Notes under the pieces: model-generated
Told to the model about the DNA's origin: nothing
What the model saw: only the letters and a program-made list of their open reading frames with translations
Database searches by the model: none
Assembly (NCBI GenBank): GCA_965277875.1
Contig: CBDIDV010000002.1
Span: forward strand, 1,302,001-1,366,000
From: CAWFQB01 sp965277875
GTDB taxonomy: Bacteria > Armatimonadota > Chthonomonadetes > Chthonomonadales > Chthonomonadaceae
Length of the DNA: 64,000 nucleotides
Reading direction: 5' to 3'
Position numbers and translations under genes: made by a program
Shown: positions 24,698-31,689 of the stretch, in pieces
Numbering within the stretch: position 1 is the stretch's first letter
How the letters are laid out: each line of letters begins with the position of its first letter

Positions 24698-26020
24698 TCA
24701 ACCTTTGATGCCCGTCAGGGTAATGCCCTGTATGAAGTAGCGCTGCGAGAAGAAGAACAGCGCGATTACCGGCAGCATTACCAGCGTCGAACACGCCATT
24801 AGCTGCCCCATATCGCTGCTGTGTCCGGTCTGAAACAACTGCAGGGCATACGCGAGCGGCTGGTTTTCGGGCGAACTGATATAGATCAGCGGACGCTGAA
24901 AATCGTTCCACGCGCCCATAAACGCCATAATCGTGATCGCCGCCAGCGCGGGCTTGATCTGCGGGAGCATGATGCGCCAGAAAATCATATAGTATGAGCA
25001 GCCGTCCAGCAGGGCCGCTTCTTCCAGTTCGGTCGGTATGCCCATAAAGAATTGACGCAGCATGAACACATTAAAGGCCGACGCGAAGAAGGACGGAACC
25101 CACAGAGGCTTTAACGTGTCCACCCATCCCAGCGAGCGGAAAATCAAGAACTGCGGCATCATCGTCACCGCGCCCGGCAGCATCATCGTCGCCAGCAACA
25201 CAACAAACGTCGCGTCCCGGCCCGGCCAGCGCAGGCGGGAAAACGAGTAGGCCACCATGGAGGACGACAGCAGCGTTCCCAGGATGCTCAGCCCGGAGAT
25301 CACTAATGTATTCTTCAGAAATATCAGCCCATAATGCGTTTCAGGCGGCAGAAATTTGAGCGCGTCCGGGTAGTTTTTCCATACGGGCGCGACATGCCGC
25401 ACGTCGGTCAAGTCTTTCTTGTTACATACGAAAGACTGCCCCGCTGCATCAGCCGGTTTCACGACCTGTACGCGCCTCTCGCCTGTGTCCATCTCTTTCA
25501 TGATGCCGACTTGCAGCACGCGCCCGCCCCGCGTGATCGTAGACAGTTTGCGCTCGCTGCCGTCAATTACCACTTTTACCTGCTGTGTGGGAATCCAGAC
25601 CGGCGGAAATTTGCTCATTTCCGAGTCTTCCTTCAGCGACGTGACCACAAGCCACGCGAAGGGGATCAGAAAGATAATAGAGCCTGTCAGCAAGACGAGG
25701 TGCAGCGTGGTTTGACGCGCCGCCTCCTTGCCGAATTTCAGATCGTGCCACGCGAAACGGGGGCGCAACACAAACCGCCACGCCGCGTATTCCAGCCCGG
25801 TCACTACGCCCCCGGCAAACAGCAGCCGCGCGGCCCCTCCAAACGGCAGACTGAAATAAAGCACGACACCAGCCAGTAAGACAGCGGCAATGGCTCCGAT
25901 GCAGGGCAGCAGGCGCGTTCGCGCGGACATCAGCGCCAGCACAACGCCGCCGCCCACACCCGCATACAACAGCGCCACTCCCAGCAGCCACGCAATCGGT
26001 TCCAGTGATTTAGGTAACAA
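24698..26020 (-). CDS. MalG-type ABC transporter permease with extended external loop
   Basis: This is a carbohydrate-type importer permease, 440 residues against the usual 270-300. The core has six helices and the EAA motif EEAALLDGCSYYMIFWRIML, which contacts the ATPase. Two additions are visible: about 90 N-terminal residues with three hydrophobic segments (residues 8-30, 40-58, 65-85), and an insertion of about 65 residues (146-210) in the first periplasmic loop between FPPVWIPTQQ and APVWKNYPDALKF. The insertion looks beta-rich and charged. Its partner permease is fused to the binding protein at 27277-29760. No ATP-binding subunit is in the window, so a shared MsmX/MalK-type ATPase is likely. 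Confidence 0.92.
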   Translation of the reverse strand: MLPKSLEPIAWLLGVALLYAGVGGGVVLALMSARTRLLPCIGAIAAVLLAGVVLYFSLPFGGAARLLFAGGVVTGLEYAAWRFVLRPRFAWHDLKFGKEAARQTTLHLVLLTGSIIFLIPFAWLVVTSLKEDSEMSKFPPVWIPTQQVKVVIDGSERKLSTITRGGRVLQVGIMKEMDTGERRVQVVKPADAAGQSFVCNKKDLTDVRHVAPVWKNYPDALKFLPPETHYGLIFLKNTLVISGLSILGTLLSSSMVAYSFSRLRWPGRDATFVVLLATMMLPGAVTMMPQFLIFRSLGWVDTLKPLWVPSFFASAFNVFMLRQFFMGIPTELEEAALLDGCSYYMIFWRIMLPQIKPALAAITIMAFMGAWNDFQRPLIYISSPENQPLAYALQLFQTGHSSDMGQLMACSTLVMLPVIALFFFSQRYFIQGITLTGIKG

Positions 26021-26112
26021 CGTCGTTGATCCTCAGTTCCCTTTAAAGACAATTGCTCATAATCTTGAACATTAGATTTGTGGGTAGTAGCAGTATTGCC
26101 CGTCGCAGACGC

Positions 26113-26679
26113 TTACCGCTGCGACCGCTTACGCGCACCCAGTAGGCCCGATAACCCGCGCCGCGAGGCAGTCGGCGTCTGCGACTGCGCCTTGAGTTCC
26201 GCTTCCCCTCTTGCCTGTGCTGACGCCGCATTGTGCGACAATACAAGATGCGCCAGTTCGTACATCTGCTCCTGGAGTCGCCTGTACGTCTGCGTCAAAT
26301 CCTGCTGAGTTTGCAGCAGTTGCGCGATTTGTGCATCCTTCTCCCGTAATTGCCGCGTTAAGGAAGCTATACGTTCCAAGTCACTACTACCGACATTATG
26401 ACCGTCATCATAATCGCCTGATAAGCTATCAGGCTTGGAGCGATTACTCTTTTTGTCATTTTTCATGTCAGACACATTACTGTCATTGAACGATACAATA
26501 CGATCCGGCATTGGCAGATCAACCCGCTCCAGCGCCCCTGACTTCAACAGGCGAAACACCGTTCTCTCAGATACGCCCAGGCTTCTAGCAGCTTCACCAA
26601 CGCTGACAACGACAGTTTCCTGTTCGGCCTTCTCGCCTGATGCTGCTCTTACACGCACCCCAATCGGTCTCTGCCCCAT
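26113..26679 (-). CDS. Helix-turn-helix protein with coiled coil
   Basis: A 188-residue protein. Residues about 22-60 (VSVGEAARSLGVSERTVFRLLKSG) form a MerR/excisionase-like winged-helix DNA-binding motif. A Ser/Asp/Asn-rich linker follows, then a heptad coiled coil (about 100-150, LTRQLREKDAQIAQLLQTQQ) and a basic Ser/Arg tail. The same layout occurs in plasmid- and phage-type DUF536 proteins and in RacA-like anchors, but neither is established here. It lies between the two permease genes of the sugar importer, on the same strand, so it could regulate the transporter. Confidence 0.75.
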   Translation of the reverse strand: MGQRPIGVRVRAASGEKAEQETVVVSVGEAARSLGVSERTVFRLLKSGALERVDLPMPDRIVSFNDSNVSDMKNDKKSNRSKPDSLSGDYDDGHNVGSSDLERIASLTRQLREKDAQIAQLLQTQQDLTQTYRRLQEQMYELAHLVLSHNAASAQARGEAELKAQSQTPTASRRGLSGLLGARKRSQR

Positions 26680-26736
26680 GTCCGAAACGCCTTTACAGTG
26701 CCTCCAGGGCCGCGCAGTGAAACGCCTAATGTGCGG

Positions 26737-27009
26737 CTAGAACCACTTCCACATTCGCACATTCTCGCCTTTGATAATCCGACTGGCAATGATCGCCGCA
26801 TCCAGCATTGCCACGAACCACAGCAATGCTCCCAACACGAGCAGCGCAGGCACATACCCTTTTGCCATTAGCAGTACCCCGCTCAAAATCAAGCCGGTCA
26901 GCAGTGCCAGAAAAACGCTCTTTGCCGGCTGCCGATTATAGAACTGCCCCGCGCCCGGAAATATCATTGCCGCCAACAGCGCATTGCTGATGTCATGGTC
27001 GCTTTTCAT
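26737..27009 (-). CDS. Small membrane protein, TM2-domain-like
   Basis: A 90-residue protein with an N-terminal AAMIFPGAGQFYNRQPAKSV motif and two or three hydrophobic helices. The PGxGQFYNxQ pattern resembles the TM2/DUF5683-like families found widely in bacteria, with no assigned function. It follows the fused binding protein-permease gene after 267 bases and precedes the helix-turn-helix gene by 57 bases, so it may be in the same transcript. Confidence 0.7.
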   Translation of the reverse strand: MKSDHDISNALLAAMIFPGAGQFYNRQPAKSVFLALLTGLILSGVLLMAKGYVPALLVLGALLWFVAMLDAAIIASRIIKGENVRMWKWF

Positions 27010-27276
27010 AGTTCCTGAATCTAACCAACAGTCTTAACAGTATGATCAAAACGAGGTACGTTACCAGTCCGCTAAGGAACAATCCTGATGCCCCCCCGAT
27101 ATGGTTATCGCCTCCAAAGCGTCACTGCGCTTAAACAGAATATGGCAGCGAGCAACAGATCACCCAGAAGCTCTACCGACGTTTTCCCAGGATTCAATTT
27201 CTAAAGCCTTGCAGTCCGTTACACAAGTAGCTACCGATAATGCAATGGTATCGGAAGCTGCTGTTCACAAAGCTGT

Positions 27277-29760
27277 TCATTTATCCGACTCGTAGTACAC
27301 CCAGCGCGTCGAGAGTTTTAACTGCGTGACCGTCAGGATAAGCACAATGACGAAAATGATCCAGGCCAGTGCGCTCGCGTAGCCCATCTTGAAATACTGG
27401 AAGGCGTTCTTAAACAGGTACATAACGGGCATCAGCAGACTGTCTACCGGCCCCGCAGGCTTGCTCGCGTCGCCGCCCGTCAGCACGTAGGGACGATCAA
27501 ATTCCTGCAAAGCGCCGATGGTTCCCATGATGAGGTTGAAGAAGATGTAGGGCGACAGCATTGGAAGTGTGACGTGGCGGAACTTGGCCCACGCGCCCGC
27601 TCCGTCCAGGTTGGCCGCCTCGTACAGATGTACGGGAATGCCCTGCAAGCCGGCCAGCCACAGGATCATGCCTGACCCCGCGCCCCACAGTCCGTTCAGG
27701 ATAAGGGCAGGCTTGGCCCAGGCCGCTACGCCCAGCCAGCCGGGAGGCGTCCAGCCGAACCAGGTTGTCAGTGTCGCCTGCCACGCCGCGTTGAGCAGGC
27801 CCCTGCTCGGATCTGCGTTAAGTATCCAAGACCACAACACCGCGCTCGCTACGACCGGTACAATCGCCGGCACGTAAAACATCGTGCGGTACACCGTCAT
27901 ACCCGCTACTTTGGCGTTGAGCAGCATGGCGATGGCAAGGCTCGTCGCCAGACTGAGCGGTATGCCGATGATCGCCAGATAGGCGACGTTCGCCAGCGAC
28001 TTGGTCAGATAGAAATTGTCGCGCCCCAGCAGATCAATGTAGTTGCTCAGGCCCACAAATCGGGCCGGGTGCAGAACGTCGTAATCGCAGAAGCTCAGGA
28101 AGATGCTGACCAAGATCGGCCCCGCCGTCAGGGCCAGAAAGCCGAACAGCCACGGCGCGGCAAAGATGTACCCTGCCGTCGCTTCCTGCCGCGCCAGCCG
28201 CCTTAGCCGCATCAGCCCGACAAACCGCCACGCCATCACGCTAACGATTGTTGACAGCGCAACCAGTACCAGCACGACCGGCACAGAGGGCGGGATGTCT
28301 TTGTACCTGTTTCGCGAGAAAACTTGTTCCAGTTCGCGCTGTACCACAATGGTTCCGTCGTCCAGCGCCCTTTGTGGGGTCAGTCCGGTTGTCGCGTGGT
28401 GCGTCGCGTTTTCAAAGGCGCGAACGTGTTCATCCCACAATCGCTGCCCAACAAACGTGACGGGACGAAACCGGGCATGATCCATCATTCCGGCAAACAG
28501 GTTCATCGTGTCCCGGTACTTGGGCGAGGCGGGCGCAAACTTGTCTAAGAGAAGGGCGTTGATCTTGCGGTTGGGTGATAGGTTGGGAATAAACGTGCGG
28601 TCTTTGGTGGCGAAATACGCTTTCGTGGCCTCGGCGTCAATCACCTGGGCTTCCGGGCTGACCATCCACTTGATGAACTCCCACGACTCGCTGTCATGCT
28701 TTGCGCCGCGCGGTATGGCAAACGAATACCCCCCTACCCATGTCACATAAGTATCCGTGTCATTCGCGAATCGGCCCTGATGATGCAGGCGGGCGGCGGG
28801 AACCGGCGGGGGCGCAAGCGCAAAGTCCAGGTCGGGGCCGTAGCGGGCGACGCCCGCGGGAACCCACGAGCCGTCTATCTTCATCGCTACTTTGCCCGTC
28901 AAAAACGGATCCATCTCGTTCGTCTGAAAGCCCGACTGAAACGAGTTGACCGCGTCCACGCCGCCCAGCGCATCGTACATCTTCACCATGTACTCAAGTG
29001 CTTCCACATTGGGCTTCGCGTTTAAGGTACAGGTGCGGCCATCCGGCGACATGAACTCGCCATCGTTTTGCCACGCGTACAGGTACAGCCACGAGTTGCC
29101 GTAATTGGGAATGAAGCCGATACGGTCGTAAGTGCCGCCTGCCCCCCGCTTTGTCAGCTTTTTGGCGTCGTCGAGCAGTTCTTCCCACGTCTGCGGCGGT
29201 TTGGCTTCGCCCTTCGCGTCTACAATGCCCGCCTCGCGAAACAGGGCTTTGTTATAAAATAATGCGCGGTCGTCCGCGCCGCCCGGTATGGCGAACAGGG
29301 CCGATTTGCCGGTTATCGGGTCGGTATAGTTCGCCTCTTTCCAGCAGGCCGGATAGAAGTCTTCCTCATGGATGCTGTCTTTCAAATGGCGGTCGCGCTG
29401 ATAAAAAGCATCCAGGGGCATAAACGCGTCACGGGAGGCCCAGTCGCCAATCGTAAAGCGATCCTGCCAGATCACATCCGGCGGCACGTTGCCCACAATG
29501 GCCGTCATCAGCTTCTGCGGGTTCATGCTGCCCGCCCCCATAGACGTGACGCTGACCTCGACATCGGGATGGCGACGCTCGAACTCCGCGACACGCGCTG
29601 CAAGTCCCTTGCTCTCCTCGCCGTATTCCAGACCCCACACGACGATTTTAGTTTTGCGCGCCGCGCCCGACTTGCCGCCGCAGCCCGAAAGTCCTATCAG
29701 GGGCAGGCATACTATAGCTATAAAAAAAAACCGCGCCGCAATGCGCGACAAGTGCGACAT
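27277..29760 (-). CDS. Extracellular solute-binding protein fused to MalF-type ABC permease
   Basis: This single frame of 827 residues joins two importer subunits. The N-terminus is a lipoprotein signal with lipobox LSGC at residues 24-27, followed by a family 1 solute-binding protein to about residue 460 (KIVVWGLEYGEESKGLAARV, LPGGADD-like hinge, FLTGKVAMKIDGSWVP, EFIKWMVSPEAQ). A transmembrane helix near residues 488-510 (VPVVLVLVALSTIVSVMAW) leads to an Arg-rich cytoplasmic loop. The MalF core then runs to the end, with the EAA motif EAANLDGAGAWAKF. The topology is consistent: binding domain outside, loop inside, permease in the membrane. ATG 29760 has an AAGGAAG ribosome binding site. Sugar is the likely substrate, not proven. 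Confidence 0.93.
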   Translation of the reverse strand: MSHLSRIAARFFFIAIVCLPLIGLSGCGGKSGAARKTKIVVWGLEYGEESKGLAARVAEFERRHPDVEVSVTSMGAGSMNPQKLMTAIVGNVPPDVIWQDRFTIGDWASRDAFMPLDAFYQRDRHLKDSIHEEDFYPACWKEANYTDPITGKSALFAIPGGADDRALFYNKALFREAGIVDAKGEAKPPQTWEELLDDAKKLTKRGAGGTYDRIGFIPNYGNSWLYLYAWQNDGEFMSPDGRTCTLNAKPNVEALEYMVKMYDALGGVDAVNSFQSGFQTNEMDPFLTGKVAMKIDGSWVPAGVARYGPDLDFALAPPPVPAARLHHQGRFANDTDTYVTWVGGYSFAIPRGAKHDSESWEFIKWMVSPEAQVIDAEATKAYFATKDRTFIPNLSPNRKINALLLDKFAPASPKYRDTMNLFAGMMDHARFRPVTFVGQRLWDEHVRAFENATHHATTGLTPQRALDDGTIVVQRELEQVFSRNRYKDIPPSVPVVLVLVALSTIVSVMAWRFVGLMRLRRLARQEATAGYIFAAPWLFGFLALTAGPILVSIFLSFCDYDVLHPARFVGLSNYIDLLGRDNFYLTKSLANVAYLAIIGIPLSLATSLAIAMLLNAKVAGMTVYRTMFYVPAIVPVVASAVLWSWILNADPSRGLLNAAWQATLTTWFGWTPPGWLGVAAWAKPALILNGLWGAGSGMILWLAGLQGIPVHLYEAANLDGAGAWAKFRHVTLPMLSPYIFFNLIMGTIGALQEFDRPYVLTGGDASKPAGPVDSLLMPVMYLFKNAFQYFKMGYASALAWIIFVIVLILTVTQLKLSTRWVYYESDK

Positions 29761-29858
29761 AAAAGCTTCCTTCACGTTGTACACGTCTTTATATTACCCA
29801 TGCAGCCTGTCTTTGCAGCCTGCCTTGACCGACTGCTAACGACCTTGCGACACATGAT

Positions 29859-29925
29859 TCCTGACTGAATAACGACTGATTCAGGATAGTTCCTCTAGCA
29901 TAACAATAGCTCTGAGAAAAGTCAA
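29859..29925 (-). promoter_or_regulatory. Promoter and possible operator of the fused importer gene
   Basis: On the minus strand a -35 TTGACT (29925-29920) and -10 TATGCT (29902-29897) are 17 bases apart. Downstream, 29886-29859 holds the inverted pair TCCTGA...TCAGGA with an inner CTGAAT...ATTCAG, placed about where a repressor would block initiation. The 5' leader would be about 130 bases. The operator part is tentative. Confidence 0.65.
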
Positions 29926-29985
29926 GCGTACCGGCGTAAAATTTTACACGAGGGTGCGCTTTGCATAATAAATTCACGACTTCGC

Positions 29986-30015
29986 TTGCGCCTCACTGTG
30001 GAAATGAGGTATAAT
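29986..30015 (+). promoter_or_regulatory. rpsT promoter
   Basis: A -35 TTGCGC (29986-29991) and a perfect -10 TATAAT (30010-30015) with an 18-base spacer lie 25 bases before the rpsT start codon. AAGGAGG (30026-30032) in the short leader is the ribosome binding site. Confidence 0.8.
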
Positions 30016-30040
30016 CAGCCGTTCAAAGGAGGACAGTTCC

Positions 30041-30325
30041 GTGCCGAATATCAAGTCAGTTAAAAAAGACGTCATCAAATCCCGTAAAAATCACTTACGT
30101 AACATCGCCGCCAAAAGCGCGATGAAGACGTTCATCAAGAAGGCCCGCACCGCTATTGATGCGGCTACAAGCGAAGACGCGACCACGGCGGAAGCCGTTC
30201 GCATCGCCTGCAAGACCATTGATAAGACCGCCGAGCGGGGCATCATTCACAAGAATCAGGCTGCCCGCCGCAAGTCCCGCCTGATGAAGCGCGCCAACAA
30301 AATGGCGCAGACCGCAGCCGCGTAG
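30041..30325 (+). CDS. rpsT: 30S ribosomal protein S20
   Basis: S20 is a primary 16S rRNA-binding protein of the small subunit. The 94-residue, Lys/Arg/Ala-rich helical protein has the family pattern MPNIKSVKKDVIKSRKNHLR, then KSAMKTFIKKAR and the C-terminal GIIHKNQAARRKSRLMKRAN. The GTG at 30041 is preceded by a near-perfect AAGGAGG with an 8-base spacer. It is monocistronic, with its own promoter, and ends at a hairpin shared with the convergent holA gene. Confidence 0.98.
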   Translation: MPNIKSVKKDVIKSRKNHLRNIAAKSAMKTFIKKARTAIDAATSEDATTAEAVRIACKTIDKTAERGIIHKNQAARRKSRLMKRANKMAQTAAA

Positions 30326-30372
30326 CGCACAAGCGCGATTGGGCTGTCCTTCTATACGCTTCGTATTTGTAG

Positions 30373-30410
30373 AACCCGCGCTGCTCGGCAGTGACGGGTT
30401 TTACGTTTTG
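30373..30410. terminator. Terminator of rpsT, possibly bidirectional
   Basis: AACCCG (30373-30378) pairs with CGGGTT (30395-30400), with an inner CTGC/GCAG stem. On the plus strand it is followed by TTACGTTTT. It lies 47 bases after rpsT; the end of the T-rich part overlaps the last codons of holA. Confidence 0.75.
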
Positions 30411-31561
30411 CCTGCCGCTCTCGCTTTTGTCGCGCCGGTCAGTTCCAAAACCAACATTTGCAGATTGCGTACCGGGTCGGCCCCGAACGTGCCGCTCTCC
30501 TCCGTCACCCCGCCTTTGTTTGCCAGGTCGCACAGCAGCAGTTTCTCCAGCGCGCCGGTCAGGTCACGCCACTCATAATTCTTGGAGGCCGCGAACAGGT
30601 CGGAGGCTTTGAACGCAAGCTGCGCGATGTTGCTTTCCGTGGGCAGTTCTGCGGACATTTCCGGCGGCAGGGAACGCACGTCACGCGGGTTGACCCGCTT
30701 TTCGCTCAGGAACTTTGCCTGCCACAGCATTCGATACTGACGCGCCAGCAGGGCCAGCAGTTTGCCCGCCACGGCCTGCGGCTTGGGGTCGTAACGGTGC
30801 AGTTCCATCAGCAGCAAGAGGGCGCGGTCGGTTTGACGCCGCGTTATCGCGTCTATCGTGGTGAACATCACGTCTTCGGGACTGGACGCCACTACGGTCG
30901 CCACATCCCGCGTCGTAATGGTGTCCCGGTCGCCCACATAGCAGACCAGTTTGCTGATCTCCTGCTCCAGGCCAAGCATCTCGCTTCCTGCCGTGGCGAC
31001 TAACTGCTCGACCGCGCCGCTTTCGATGCGCCTGCCTTCCTGCTTTACACGATCCGCAATCCACGCGGCCAGACTGTCGCCCTTCAACCCCCGGAACGCC
31101 ACCGTCGCGCCCAGCTTCTTGACGGCGTTATCCAGTTTCGTCGTGACCGCCGTTTTACGCTTGTCTTCCTCGTCCTCGGCGGCGACCACAAGCACGACGC
31201 AGGCCGTGTCCGACAACCGCGCCAGACCTTCTGCCAGACGCTCCGCCTCGCCGCTCTTGCCTCGCTCGCGCCACTGCTCCATGCCCTTGACGATGACCAG
31301 CCTGCGTTCCGACCCGAACGGAACCTGTCCGGCGCTCGAAAGGATGCCGTCCGCGCCCGCCGCGTTCGCGTCCAGCCGTTCCAGATCAAAGTCGGCAAAG
31401 TCCGCCTCGACAACATGCTTGACAAGCGCGGAAACAGCTTCCTCTTTCAGCCGGTCTTCCTCGCCATGCAGCGCATAAACTTTGTGCAGCGTGGGTTTCC
31501 ACAGCGCCGAAGGCAACCCACTCTTATAAACGATCTCCACACTGTTTCCCTGTCGGCGCAA
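30401..31561 (-). CDS. holA: DNA polymerase III subunit delta
   Basis: Delta opens the sliding clamp within the clamp loader. The protein has the HolA order: N-terminal KVYALHGEEDRLKEEAVSAL, FERLDANAAG-like region, then ERRLVIVKGMEQW, VVLVVAAEDEEDKRK, the middle KLVCYVGDRDTITTRDV and PEDVMFTTIDAI, and the C-terminal LLALLARQYRMLWQAKFLSE collar domain. As usual for delta, the ATPase motifs are absent. The TTG at 31561 gives 386 residues; a GTG at 31540 behind AGGGAA gives 379 and is as plausible. It is convergent with rpsT, a common neighbour of holA. Confidence 0.95.
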   Translation of the reverse strand: MRRQGNSVEIVYKSGLPSALWKPTLHKVYALHGEEDRLKEEAVSALVKHVVEADFADFDLERLDANAAGADGILSSAGQVPFGSERRLVIVKGMEQWRERGKSGEAERLAEGLARLSDTACVVLVVAAEDEEDKRKTAVTTKLDNAVKKLGATVAFRGLKGDSLAAWIADRVKQEGRRIESGAVEQLVATAGSEMLGLEQEISKLVCYVGDRDTITTRDVATVVASSPEDVMFTTIDAITRRQTDRALLLLMELHRYDPKPQAVAGKLLALLARQYRMLWQAKFLSEKRVNPRDVRSLPPEMSAELPTESNIAQLAFKASDLFAASKNYEWRDLTGALEKLLLCDLANKGGVTEESGTFGADPVRNLQMLVLELTGATKARAAGKT

Positions 31562-31651
31562 TCAACTTGATCACTGCCGGATTGGCCCCGTCTCATGTAT
31601 CGCCATGCGTCCACAACCCCGCATAGGGAGGATTTTCATATATTTGCCTTT

Positions 31652-31672
31652 ATTTGCGTTCATTTGCGGCTA
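31652..31672. repeat. Solo arm of the GCAAATGAACGCAAAT family
   Basis: These 21 bases are identical to 5216-5236, the right arm of the inverted repeat upstream of dapF, and TTTGCC/TTTGCG units precede it. No matching left arm is seen nearby. It sits between holA and the transglutaminase gene. Confidence 0.85.
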
Positions 31673-31689
31673 TCCCAAGTGGACACCCG

